NCBI GenBank assembly: GCA_009699245.1
Contig: WLOQ01000001.1
Coordinates: 1 to 64,000, forward strand
Source: Actinomycetota bacterium
GTDB taxonomy: Bacteria > Actinomycetota > Thermoleophilia > Solirubrobacterales > Solirubrobacteraceae
Length of the DNA stretch: 64,000 bases
Direction of reading: 5' to 3'
In this document: piece after piece, positions 30,777 to 38,986 of the stretch
Layout: the number at the start of each line of letters is the position of its first letter
Position numbering within the stretch: position 1 is the stretch's first letter
Program-made: the position numbers and the translations under genes
Notes under the pieces: generated by a model
What the model was told of the DNA's origin: nothing
What the model saw: the letters and a program-made list of their open reading frames with translations, nothing else
Databases searched by the model: none

Positions 30777-32384
30777 ATGGCCCAGATGCTCGAGCCCGTC
30801 GGCGCACGCCCAGGCGCCTCGCTCCCGGCCCTCCTGCGGCGGTGTCCGGCATGGGTCCTGACGGCGCTCCTCGCCGTCGTCTGGCTGATCGTCGACCCAC
30901 CCACGCCCGACCTCGCAGCGCATCAGTACCGGGCTGACGTGTTCCGCACCGCCCATGCCCTGATCTGGGAGCAGGGCTGGTACGCCGGCCACCACCTGCC
31001 GGGCTACAGCGTCCTCGTTCCGCCGATCGCCTCGGTGATCACGCCGCAGGCGCTCGCGGCGCTCTGCGTCGCCATCGCCGCCTGGTGCTTCGAGCGCCTC
31101 GCGCAGGGTCACTGGACCGGGAACGCCGCGCGCGCCGCGACGCTCTGGTTCGCGATCGGCGTGACGTCGACGCTTCTCGGCGGGCAGCTCGCGTTCGCCG
31201 CCGGCCTCGCGCCGGGCCTCGCCGCGCTGCTCGTCGCGCGCTCCGGACCGCGCTGGGCGGCCCTCGCGCTCGGGGCCCTCACGACGCTCACGAGTCCGAT
31301 CGCCGCCGCCTTCCTCGTCTACGGCTGCGCGGCATGGTGGCTCGGCACGCGCGACACGCGGGCCGCCTGGCCCGCGGTGGGCGCCGTCGTCCCGGGCGTC
31401 CTGATCGCGGTCGCCTTCCCGCAGGGTGGGGTCCAGCCGTTCGGGACTGTCGCGGCGCTGATCTCGCTCGCGGTGGCGCTCCTCGTCCTCCCGATCCTGC
31501 CGCGTGGCGAGCGCCTCGTGCGCTGGGGCGCCGGGCTCTATGGAGCGCTGATCGTCGGCGCGATGCTGATCGACACACCGGTCGGCGGGAACCTCGTGCG
31601 CCTCGCCGCCGTCTTCGGGGGGCCGGTCGTCGCCGGCGCGCTGTGGGGACGGCGTGCGCTGGCGCTCGCGCTGCTCGCTCCGGTCCTCTTCGCGTGGCAG
31701 TGGTCCGCGCCGGTGCGCTCGATCGCCCGTGACGCACACGACCCAGCGCGCCACGAGGCCTACCACGCTCCCCTGATCGCCGAGCTCGACCGCCGCGCAG
31801 CGGTCGAGGGGCCGTTCCGCCTCGAGATCCCCTTCACCCGCACCCACTGGGAGACGCGCTGGGTCGCACTGCGCCATCCGCTCGCGCGCGGCTGGGAGCG
31901 CCAGCTCGACGTCAAGGAGAACGACCTCTTCTACGAGGGCGTCCTCACCCCGCAGCGCTATCGCGACTGGCTCGACACGCTCGCCGTGCACTACGTCGCG
32001 GTGCCCGACACGGTGCCGGACCCGGCCGGTCGCGCCGAGACGCGGCTCGTGACCGCGGGAGCAGTACCCGGCCTGCGTGAGGTCTGGCACGACCGCCACT
32101 GGCGGCTCTACGCCGTCGCGGGCGCGCGACCGCTCGTGGCACCCCCGCTGCGCGTCAGCGCACTCGGTGCGGACACGGTGACGCTCACCACGCCGCGACC
32201 GGCGCGTGGTCTGCTGCGCGTGCGCTTCTCGCCGTACCTGAAGCTCACGCGGGGCCGCGGCTGCCTCAGTCGCGGACCGGGCGGCTGGACGCTCGTGCGG
32301 CTCGACCGGCCCGGGAGCGCGACGATCGAACCCGGCTTCGCCCTCGGCCGCATCCATGCGACCGCGCCGCGCTGCGCGGGCTGA
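30777..32384 (+). CDS. Polytopic membrane protein, possibly GT-C glycosyltransferase-like
   Basis: 535 residues. About ten hydrophobic segments fill residues 20-310, followed by a soluble C-terminal domain (about 320-535). After the first helix come acidic loop residues (IVDPPTPDLAAHQYRADVF), and a luminal-type YAGHHLPGYSVLVPP segment; this layout resembles membrane glycosyltransferases that use lipid-linked sugars, but no diagnostic motif is clear. ATG 30777 is preferred; GTG 30750 and ATG 30786 are alternatives. Divergent from nth and 56 bases upstream of the inositol-lipid genes, so it could belong to their pathway (inference). Confidence 0.65.
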   Translation: MAQMLEPVGARPGASLPALLRRCPAWVLTALLAVVWLIVDPPTPDLAAHQYRADVFRTAHALIWEQGWYAGHHLPGYSVLVPPIASVITPQALAALCVAIAAWCFERLAQGHWTGNAARAATLWFAIGVTSTLLGGQLAFAAGLAPGLAALLVARSGPRWAALALGALTTLTSPIAAAFLVYGCAAWWLGTRDTRAAWPAVGAVVPGVLIAVAFPQGGVQPFGTVAALISLAVALLVLPILPRGERLVRWGAGLYGALIVGAMLIDTPVGGNLVRLAAVFGGPVVAGALWGRRALALALLAPVLFAWQWSAPVRSIARDAHDPARHEAYHAPLIAELDRRAAVEGPFRLEIPFTRTHWETRWVALRHPLARGWERQLDVKENDLFYEGVLTPQRYRDWLDTLAVHYVAVPDTVPDPAGRAETRLVTAGAVPGLREVWHDRHWRLYAVAGARPLVAPPLRVSALGADTVTLTTPRPARGLLRVRFSPYLKLTRGRGCLSRGPGGWTLVRLDRPGSATIEPGFALGRIHATAPRCAG

Positions 32385-32440
32385 CGGGCCTGCAGGACCT
32401 TTCCCACCGCGCGGCGCCGCGTTACGATTCTGTTACTTCG

Positions 32441-33217
32441 ATGCGCGCCCGGGTGGAGAGATTCTCGGAGCGTCATCTGCCCAACGGCGTCGCTGACGTG
32501 TTGGTGCAGGTGGGGCTCATGTTCGTTCTGTACTTCGCATACCGGCTCATCCGCGGCCTGATCGACGACCCGCAGGGCACGGCGATGGCGTTCCAGCACG
32601 GGCGCTCGATCATCGACCTGGAGCGGTCGCTCGGGCTCTTCATCGAGCCCGACGTCCAGAACCTCTTCGGCGCCACCGGCCTCGTCGGGGACTTCGCCTC
32701 GTGGACCTACATCAATGCGCAGATGACGGTCACACTCGCGGCGCTCGTCTATCTCTACGTCGCGCACAACCGCAGCTTCTACTTCGTGCGCAACATGTTC
32801 ATCGTGTCGTGGTGCATTGCGCTCGCCGGGTACACGATCTACCCGGCCGCGCCGCCGCGGTTCTTCCCCGAGTGGGGCTTCGTGGACAGCGTCGCCTCGT
32901 TCACCGGCGTCCAGCCGACCGATGCCACCGCCGACGCGCTCTTCAACCCGTACGCGGCGGTCCCGTCGATGCACGTCGCCTTCGCGCTGATGATCGGCGT
33001 GCCGCTCGCGATGCTCGCCAAGCGGCGAGTCGTCCGCGCCTTCTGGATGATGTATCCGGTCCTCGTGACCTTTGTGATCGTCGTGACTGCCAACCATTTC
33101 CTCACCGACGCGGTGCTCGGCGCCCTGACCGCCACCATGGCGGCCGGCGCCGCCGTGTCGCTGGCACGGACGCGCTCCGTCTGGCGCTTCCAGCCCATGC
33201 CGGCCACCACCGCATGA
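32441..33217 (+). CDS. PAP2-superfamily membrane protein (inositol-phosphoryl-transfer type)
   Basis: 258 residues, about six membrane helices. Phosphatase/transferase motifs YPAAPPR (134-140), YAAVPSMHVAFA (S176, H178) and HFLTDAVLG (H219, D223) match the PAP2_3/Aur1-like branch, whose eukaryotic members include inositol phosphorylceramide synthases. It overlaps by 4 bases the next gene, a CDP-alcohol phosphatidyltransferase, and is followed by Ino1. A role in making or dephosphorylating an inositol lipid is a reasonable inference. TACGAT lies 12 bases upstream. Confidence 0.85.
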   Translation: MRARVERFSERHLPNGVADVLVQVGLMFVLYFAYRLIRGLIDDPQGTAMAFQHGRSIIDLERSLGLFIEPDVQNLFGATGLVGDFASWTYINAQMTVTLAALVYLYVAHNRSFYFVRNMFIVSWCIALAGYTIYPAAPPRFFPEWGFVDSVASFTGVQPTDATADALFNPYAAVPSMHVAFALMIGVPLAMLAKRRVVRAFWMMYPVLVTFVIVVTANHFLTDAVLGALTATMAAGAAVSLARTRSVWRFQPMPATTA

Positions 33218-33837
33218 CCGACACACCTGGCGCCCGAGCTCCGGGCGAACGGCGCGAGCGGGCACGCAACGCGCTGATCGAGTCGCGCCTCACGCCCAAC
33301 GCCATCTCGCTCACGGGCATCGCGCTCGTCGTGATCGGCGCGGTCTTCGTCTGGTTCGACCACCTCATCGTCGGCGGCATCGCCTTCGCCGTCGGCTCGA
33401 TCTTCGACACGCTCGACGGCCGCTACTCGCGCATGTCGGGCAAGGGCAGCCAGTTCGGCGCCTTCCTCGACTCGACCCTCGACCGCCTCGGCGAGGGCCT
33501 CACCCTCTTCGCCGCCGCGTACGTCTTCGCCGACCAGAACCAGTCGGTCAACGCGGCGCTCTGCGCCTTCGCGGTCCTCGCCTCGGTGATGGTGAGCTAC
33601 ACCCGCGCACGCGCCGAGGCGCTGAACGCCGACGCCAAGGTCGGCTTCGGCAGCCGCCCCACGCGCGTCGTCATCCTCTCGGCCGGACTGATCCTCGCGG
33701 GGCTCCTGGGCCACGACGATTCCGTGAATCCGCTGTCCATCTCCGTGTGGATTCTCGGCGCAATCGGTACCGTGACGACCATCCAGCGGATCTTGCATGT
33801 GCGTCGGGTGCTCGAAGAGCCCCCCAGCGCGGTGTAA
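33214..33837 (+). CDS. CDP-alcohol phosphatidyltransferase, likely phosphatidylinositol-phosphate synthase
   Basis: 207 residues with the family motif D65-x2-D68-G69-x2-S-R73-x8-G82-x3-D86-x3-D90; the usual A before R is S. Several membrane helices follow. These enzymes swap CMP of a CDP-lipid for an alcohol; with inositol-3-phosphate synthase directly downstream, the acceptor is most likely inositol 1-phosphate, as in actinobacterial PIP synthases. It starts inside the stop of the PAP2 gene (ATGA), so the two are coupled. Confidence 0.88.
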   Translation: MTDTPGARAPGERRERARNALIESRLTPNAISLTGIALVVIGAVFVWFDHLIVGGIAFAVGSIFDTLDGRYSRMSGKGSQFGAFLDSTLDRLGEGLTLFAAAYVFADQNQSVNAALCAFAVLASVMVSYTRARAEALNADAKVGFGSRPTRVVILSAGLILAGLLGHDDSVNPLSISVWILGAIGTVTTIQRILHVRRVLEEPPSAV

Positions 33838-33855
33838 CCGGCCATCACGGCCGGT
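33837..33855 (+). terminator. GC hairpin between the phosphatidyltransferase and ino1
   Basis: ACCGGCC (33837-33843), loop ATCAC, GGCCGGT (33849-33855), a perfect 7-bp stem beginning at the last base of the stop codon. No T-run follows, so it may attenuate rather than fully terminate. Confidence 0.4.
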
Positions 33856-33897
33856 GTCCGTCCACGGAGAGATCTTCCAGAAGGGAACCCTGTTTCA

Positions 33898-35172
33898 GTG
33901 AGCACCAACGTCAAGGCGACGGCTAACGGCCGCGCGAGCAGCAACGGCACGGCCCGCTACCAGCGCGACAAGGTGCGCGTGGCGATCATCGGCGTCGGCA
34001 ACTGCGCGAACTCGTTCGTGCAGGGCGTCGAGCACTACAAGAACGCGGACAGCAAGACGCCCGTCCCCGGCCTCATGCACACCGATCTCGGCGGCTACCA
34101 CGTGAAGGACATCGAGTTCACGTGCGCCTTCGACATCAACGCGACGAAGGTCGGCAAGGACCTCGCGCAGGCGATCTGGGCGAAGCCGAACAACACGATC
34201 CGCTTCACCAAGACCCCGAAGTCGATCGACGCCCCGGTCCACCGCGGCATGACCCTCGACGGCATCGGCAAGTACGCCAAGGAGGTCATTAAGAAGGCCC
34301 CCGGCGAAACCGCCGACATCGTCTCGATCCTGCGCGAGACGCGCACCGACGTGGTGGTCTCCTACCTCCCGGTGGGCTCGGAGGATGCGACCCGCTGGTA
34401 CGTCGAGCAGGTGCTCGAGGCCGGCTGCGCGTTCGTGAACTGCATCCCGGTCTTCATCGCCAGTGAGGACTACTGGGACAGCAAGTTCAAGAAGGCGGGA
34501 CTCCCGATCATCGGTGACGACATCAAGTCGCAGGTCGGCGCGACGATCGTCCACCGCACGCTCGCCCGCCTCTTCCACGAGCGCGGCGTGAAGATGCTGC
34601 GGACCTCGCAGCTGAACGTCGGCGGCAACATGGACTTCTTCAACATGCTCGAGCGCGAGCGCCTGGAGTCGAAGAAGATCTCCAAGACGCAGGCCGTGAC
34701 CTCGATCATGGGCCACACGCTGCCCGCGGAGGACGTCTACATCGGCCCCTCGGACTACGTGCCGTGGCTCACCGACCGCAAGTGGGCGCACATCCGCGTC
34801 GAGGGCCAAGCCTTCGGCGATGTCCCGCTCAACCTCGAGATGAAGCTCGAGGTCTGGGACTCCCCGAACTCGGCCGGCATCGTGATCGACGCCGTGCGGC
34901 TGCTGAAGCTGGCGCTCAACAACGGCATCTCGGGACAGCTCGATGGTCCGAGCTCGTACCTCATGAAGTCCCCGAAGAACCAGCGCCCGGACGACCAGGC
35001 GCGTGCGGACACGGAGGCGTTCATCGCGAAGTACGCAGGCAAGGGTGTGGCCAAGGCGCGCCCTGCAGCGAAGGCGGCCACCAAGGCCCGCCCCGCTGCG
35101 AAGGCGGCCACCAAGGCCCGCCCCGCAGCAAAGCCCGCGGCCAAGCCCGCGGCGCGCGCCAAGCGCTCCTAG
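33898..35172 (+). CDS. ino1: Inositol-3-phosphate synthase with histone-H1-like tail
   Basis: 424 residues. Makes inositol 3-phosphate from glucose 6-phosphate with bound NAD. NAD motif [13 protein letters not shown] (28-40), plus [12 protein letters not shown] and [11 protein letters not shown] typical of actinobacterial Ino1. The enzyme body ends near residue 380; residues 382-424 form a basic Lys/Ala/Pro tail with a repeated [10 protein letters not shown] unit (DNA repeats at 35053-35142). Such tails bind nucleic acid in histone-like proteins and are not part of Ino1 elsewhere to my knowledge. GTG 33898 is the best start; AGAAGG lies about 12 bases upstream. A strong hairpin follows the stop. 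Confidence 0.95.
   Translation: MSTNVKATANGRASSNGTARYQRDKVRVAIIGVGNCANSFVQGVEHYKNADSKTPVPGLMHTDLGGYHVKDIEFTCAFDINATKVGKDLAQAIWAKPNNTIRFTKTPKSIDAPVHRGMTLDGIGKYAKEVIKKAPGETADIVSILRETRTDVVVSYLPVGSEDATRWYVEQVLEAGCAFVNCIPVFIASEDYWDSKFKKAGLPIIGDDIKSQVGATIVHRTLARLFHERGVKMLRTSQLNVGGNMDFFNMLERERLESKKISKTQAVTSIMGHTLPAEDVYIGPSDYVPWLTDRKWAHIRVEGQAFGDVPLNLEMKLEVWDSPNSAGIVIDAVRLLKLALNNGISGQLDGPSSYLMKSPKNQRPDDQARADTEAFIAKYAGKGVAKARPAAKAATKARPAAKAATKARPAAKPAAKPAARAKRS
35053..35142 (+). repeat. Three 30-bp tandem repeats in the ino1 tail
   Basis: Units at 35053-35082, 35083-35112 and 35113-35142, each coding a version of [10 protein letters not shown] (the last diverges to KPAA). The high DNA identity suggests recent unit duplication. 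Confidence 0.85.
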
Positions 35173-35184
35173 CCCGTCGGCACG

Positions 35185-35215
35185 CTGGGCCGTCCCGCAT
35201 CGCGGGGCGGCCCAG
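35185..35215 (+). terminator. Strong hairpin after ino1
   Basis: A 14-bp stem (35185-35198 with 35202-35215, one G-U pair) and a 3-base loop ATC, 13 bases after the ino1 stop. No U-tract; a likely terminator or RNA-stabilising structure. Confidence 0.6.
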
Positions 35216-35243
35216 ACCCGTCGCCCGGCCATCCGAGCGGGCG

Positions 35244-35249
35244 TATCCT
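35244..35249 (+). promoter_or_regulatory. -10 element TATCCT for the GT-PHP gene
   Basis: TATCCT is 8 bases before GTG 35258, no Shine-Dalgarno, and sits after the ino1 hairpin, so the fusion gene may have its own leaderless transcript. Confidence 0.45.
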
Positions 35250-35257
35250 CCCCAGTC

Positions 35258-37144
35258 GTGCCTGTGAGCCACGCGATCGCGCAGGTGACGCCGTACCCGT
35301 GGGAGCAGCCCCACGAGGTCAACGTCGCCATCGGCCATCTCGCTCGCGAGCTCGCCGCCCGCGGGCACCGCGTCGTCATCGTCGCGCCATCGGAATCGTC
35401 GGAGCTCGTGCGCGACGGGCGCCAGCGCGCGCGCAGCGCCGGCCCCGAGCTGCTCGACGCGGCCGTCGGCGAGCCGCTCGTCGTCGCCGTCGGCGAGGCA
35501 CCGCCGGCGCTCCCCGGACGGCGGCGCACCGCGCTGCCGCTCGACGTCACGCGCACGCTGAGCGACCTCTTCAGCAACACACCCTTCGACCTCTGCCACG
35601 TCCACGAGCCCTTTGCCCCGAGTGTGGCGGGCGCCGCACTGCGCGTTTCGCGCGCGCTGAACATCGGGTCGTTCCACGTCCCGACCGAGCGGCTCATCGC
35701 CACCCAGGTGACGCGCAAGGTCGTCGAGACGGTCCTCGGCCGCCTCGACGCGCGCACGGCGAGCTACCCCGCGACCGCGGACGTCATGCAGCGGCATTTC
35801 CCGGCGAGCTACCGCCTGCTGACGCCGGGAGCACCGGCGCTCGAGCGCGTGCCGCGCGCCGCGGACGCTCCGCTGCGGATCGCCTTCGTCGACGAGGAGG
35901 AACGCCAGGCGCTGCGGCTCGTGCTGCGCTCGCTGCGGCTCGTGCGCACCGACGTGCCGTGGGAGCTCGTCATCCTCAGCGAGAGCGGACCCTCCTCGAC
36001 GCCGCTGCGCTCCGACCTGCGCGACCGCGTGCGCTACGTCGCGCCATCCGAGCTCGGTGAGGACGCGCTGCTCGCCAGCGCGGACATTCTCATCGCAGCG
36101 TCGGCGGGCACCGCGCCGCAGCCGGCCCTCATCGCCCGCGCGAGCGCCGCGGGCGCCGTCCCCCTCGCCGCGGCGCTGCCCGTCTACCTCGACGTGACCG
36201 ACGAGGGCGCGCGCGGGCTGCTCTTCCAGCCGCGCAGCCCCGAGGCGCTCGCCGAGCAGCTCGATCGCCTGCTCGGCGACGCCGACCTGCGTGGGCGGCT
36301 GCGCGATGCCGCCACTCCGCGCTCGTGGGCGGCCGTCACCGACGACGTCGAGGCGATCTACGCGCAGGTCACCGGGCGGCGCAAGGATCCCGCCGGCCGC
36401 CCGGCGGTGTGGAAGCGCGTCGAGCGCCGTCCGATCATCGACGTCGACCTGCACATGCACACCGACCACAGCCACGACTGCGCGACGCCGGTCGAGGTGC
36501 TGATGGCGACCGCCCGCGAACGCGGCCTCGGTGCGATCGCGGTGACGGAGCACAATGAGATCTCCGGCGCCGTCGCCGCCGCCGCGCTGAGCGAGGAGTA
36601 CGGCGTCAAGGTCATCCTCGCCGAAGAGGTGAAGACCGCCGATCAGGGGGAGGTCATCGGCCTCTTCATCACCGAGCGCATCCCGCGCGGCATGAGCCTC
36701 GAGGAGACCGTCGCCGAGATCCGCCGGCAGGGCGGGCTGGTCTACGTCCCGCACCCGTTCGACCGCATGCACGCGGTGCCGGACTACGAGCATCTCCTGA
36801 AGATTGTCGAGGACATCGACATCATCGAGGTCTTCAACCCGCGCGTCGCGATCGGCGCGTTCAACGAGGAGGCCGCGCGCTTCGCCGCCAAGTACCGGAT
36901 CCCCGCCGGCGCGGGATCCGACGCGCACGTCGCCCAGGGCCTGGGCACGGCGCGCGTGCGCATGCACGACTTCGACGGGCCCGAGGAGTTCCTCGAATCA
37001 ATCCGCCAGGCGGAGATCGTCACCCTGCCGACGAACTACGTCTACGTGCAGGCGCTGAAATTCCTCCAGACGAAGGCGACGCCGACGGCCGCCCGCCGCG
37101 GGGTCAAGGAGCGCCGCGTGCGGCGCGCGTCGCGCAAGAGCTGA
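35258..37144 (+). CDS. GT4-type glycosyltransferase fused to a PHP domain
   Basis: 628 residues. Residues 1-375 look like a GT-B glycosyltransferase of the PimA kind (YPWEQPHEVNVAIGHLAREL, FDLCHVHEPFAPSVAGAA, GSFHVPTERL). The C-terminal catalytic EX7E position (about 285-300, APQPALIARASAAG) lacks both glutamates by eye alignment with PimA, so transferase activity is doubtful. Residues about 393-610 are a PHP phosphoesterase domain: DVDLHMHTDHSH (H399, H401, D403), TEHNEISG, and GSDAH, giving the metal-site histidines. In context it may act on an inositol lipid or sugar phosphate (inference). GTG 35258 is supported by TATCCT upstream; GTG 35264 is possible. Confidence 0.85.
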   Translation: MPVSHAIAQVTPYPWEQPHEVNVAIGHLARELAARGHRVVIVAPSESSELVRDGRQRARSAGPELLDAAVGEPLVVAVGEAPPALPGRRRTALPLDVTRTLSDLFSNTPFDLCHVHEPFAPSVAGAALRVSRALNIGSFHVPTERLIATQVTRKVVETVLGRLDARTASYPATADVMQRHFPASYRLLTPGAPALERVPRAADAPLRIAFVDEEERQALRLVLRSLRLVRTDVPWELVILSESGPSSTPLRSDLRDRVRYVAPSELGEDALLASADILIAASAGTAPQPALIARASAAGAVPLAAALPVYLDVTDEGARGLLFQPRSPEALAEQLDRLLGDADLRGRLRDAATPRSWAAVTDDVEAIYAQVTGRRKDPAGRPAVWKRVERRPIIDVDLHMHTDHSHDCATPVEVLMATARERGLGAIAVTEHNEISGAVAAAALSEEYGVKVILAEEVKTADQGEVIGLFITERIPRGMSLEETVAEIRRQGGLVYVPHPFDRMHAVPDYEHLLKIVEDIDIIEVFNPRVAIGAFNEEAARFAAKYRIPAGAGSDAHVAQGLGTARVRMHDFDGPEEFLESIRQAEIVTLPTNYVYVQALKFLQTKATPTAARRGVKERRVRRASRKS

Positions 37145-37797
37145 TGCACGGCGAGGGAGAGGCGCGCGATCTGCCGAAACCCGGAGAACCCGTGCCTGCC
37201 ACCGAAGACGAGATCCGCGAGAAGTACCTCGAGCGTGCCATCCGCGAGATGAACTCGCTCACCCGGGACATCCAGGAGTGCCGCCATTGTCCGCGCGGCA
37301 ATCTGGTTCCCGTGCTGGGCTCCGGCCACCCGCAGGCCGACGTGATGCTCATCAAGCATCGCCCGGTCACCGCGGAGATCGAGGAGGGCGTCGCCTTCTA
37401 CGGCCGCTCCGGCTCCGCGCTCCAGAAGTCGCTCGGACGGCTCGGTGTCGACCCGCTCGCGGTCTACGGGACGCTGTGCGTCAAGTGCCCCGTCGGTGAC
37501 GCGGCGCTCGCCGACCCGGCATGCCTCTCGCGCCTCGCGGAGGAGATCGCGATCGTCCAGCCGCGCCTCATCGTCGTGATGGGCGAGGAGACGCTGGCGA
37601 CGGTCAACGACCTTGAGCTGCCGCTCGCGCAGGAGCTCACCTGGCAGCCCGGCGTCATCCAGCAGCTCACGCCGAGCATCGACGCACTCGTCACGCCGGA
37701 CATCGACGACTCCCTCGACGAGGAGGACGCCAAGCGCGCCTTCTGGGCCGCGTTCCGCGCGCTCGGCGAGTGGTGGTCGGATCTCCCGCCGTACTAG
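37144..37797 (+). CDS. Uracil-DNA-glycosylase-fold protein with degenerate active site
   Basis: 217 residues. Looks like the family-4 UDG fold: C46-x2-C49, then C112, C115 and C127 that could hold a 4Fe-4S cluster, and the middle block GRSGSALQKSLGRLGV (88-103) matching the usual GPAGxLLDxLL. But the GEAPG motif position reads IKHRP (70-74) and the HPS motif reads TPS (LTPSID), so uracil-excision residues are missing. Start ATG shares a base with the previous stop (TGATG), so it is coupled to the GT-PHP gene. Function unknown. Confidence 0.7.
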   Translation: MHGEGEARDLPKPGEPVPATEDEIREKYLERAIREMNSLTRDIQECRHCPRGNLVPVLGSGHPQADVMLIKHRPVTAEIEEGVAFYGRSGSALQKSLGRLGVDPLAVYGTLCVKCPVGDAALADPACLSRLAEEIAIVQPRLIVVMGEETLATVNDLELPLAQELTWQPGVIQQLTPSIDALVTPDIDDSLDEEDAKRAFWAAFRALGEWWSDLPPY

Positions 37798-37844
37798 CGG
37801 CGAATTCTCGTCTTGAAACGGATTCACTGCCCGGCCATCGGGGG

Positions 37845-37850
37845 TACGTT
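37845..37850 (+). promoter_or_regulatory. -10 element TACGTT for the small zinc-ribbon gene
   Basis: TACGTT is 6 bases before ATG 37857, no Shine-Dalgarno. Confidence 0.4.
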
Positions 37851-37856
37851 CCCGCC

Positions 37857-38033
37857 ATGGGCCTGGAAGAGCAGACGATCGAGTCCCTCGACAACCGCTG
37901 CGAAGTCTGCGGCGCTGAGCTCACGCCGGAGGAGCTCGAGGACATCCTCGAGCGCGGCGGGCCGGTGCTCTGCGCCGTCCACGCCGACGACCTCGTGGAA
38001 CTCGACGACGACCTCACCGAAGATGACGTCTAG
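37857..38033 (+). CDS. Small acidic protein with a Cys4/Cys3His-type zinc site
   Basis: 58 residues, very acidic. C15-x2-C18 and C39-x2-H42 could bind zinc (CEVCGAEL and VLCAVHAD). The ending LDDDLTEDDV is strongly acidic. No family recognised. Its stop overlaps the end of the convergent quinone oxidoreductase gene by 4 bases. Confidence 0.65.
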   Translation: MGLEEQTIESLDNRCEVCGAELTPEELEDILERGGPVLCAVHADDLVELDDDLTEDDV

Positions 38034-38977
38034 GCGCCCGGCGTGATCACGATCTTGCCGAGCTTCGCCCCCGCCGCGAAGCGCGCGTAGGCGGCTGCCG
38101 CGTCGGCGAGCGGGTAGCTGGCGGCGACCGGCACACGCAGGACCCCGCGCTCGACCAGGGGGAGCACCTCGCGCTCAAGCGCGCGAGCGATCGCCGCCTT
38201 CTCCTCCAGCGGCCGGGCGCGCAGCGTCGACCCGCGCAGCGTGAGCATGCCGCCCATCACCGCGAGCAGGTTGAGCTCGGTCTTGAAGCCCGCGCCGACG
38301 CCGATCACGACGACACGGCCGCCGCGCCGCATCGCGCGCAGGTGCTCCTCGAGATTGGGCGCTCCGACGAGCTCGAGCAGTACGTCGAACGGGCCGGCCT
38401 CCGGCGTGTCGCGCGGGTCGAGCACCACGGCGGCACCCAGCCCTGTGACCGCGTCGTGCAGCTCCGGGTGGCGCACCGACGCCGTCACGTGGGCGCCCGC
38501 CGCGGCGGCGAGCTGGACGGCGGCCGTGCCGACCCCGCCCGCGGCGCCGCTGATCAGGACGCGCTCGCCCATGCTCAGGGCGCCCTGCGTCATCAGCGCG
38601 TCATGCGCCGTCGCGAAGGCCTCGGGGAAGCCCCCGGCGGCCACCGCGTCGAGCGCCGCGGGGACGGGCATCGCCTGGCGCTCGTGGACGACGCAGAGCT
38701 CCGCCTGGCCACCGCCGCCGACGACTGCCATGACGCGGTCACCGAGCGCGAAGCGCAAAGCCTCGGGCCCCACTGCGACGACCTCACCCGCGATCTCGAG
38801 GCCCGGAATGTCGGGCGGTGAACCGGCGGGGGCGGGGTAGCCGCCGCGCACCTGCAGCAGGTCGGCGCCGTTGACCCCCGCCGCGGCGACGCGGACGAGC
38901 ACCTCGCCATGCCCGGGCACCGGATCCGGGTGCTCGGCGATGACGATCTCGCCGTCGCGGATGGTCACCGCGCGCAT
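38030..38977 (-). CDS. Zinc-free quinone oxidoreductase-like MDR protein
   Basis: 315 residues. Medium-chain dehydrogenase with GroES-like N-terminus (VPGHGEVLVRVAAAGVNGADLLQVRGGYP) and NADPH-binding ISGAAGGVGTAAVQLA near residue 140. It lacks the structural and catalytic zinc cysteines, as in quinone reductases/enoyl reductases. Substrate unknown. It is 9 bases downstream of the RlmD-like gene and probably in the argF operon. Confidence 0.88.
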   Translation of the reverse strand: MRAVTIRDGEIVIAEHPDPVPGHGEVLVRVAAAGVNGADLLQVRGGYPAPAGSPPDIPGLEIAGEVVAVGPEALRFALGDRVMAVVGGGGQAELCVVHERQAMPVPAALDAVAAGGFPEAFATAHDALMTQGALSMGERVLISGAAGGVGTAAVQLAAAAGAHVTASVRHPELHDAVTGLGAAVVLDPRDTPEAGPFDVLLELVGAPNLEEHLRAMRRGGRVVVIGVGAGFKTELNLLAVMGGMLTLRGSTLRARPLEEKAAIARALEREVLPLVERGVLRVPVAASYPLADAAAAYARFAAGAKLGKIVITPGA

Positions 38978-38986
38978 GGCTGGGCC

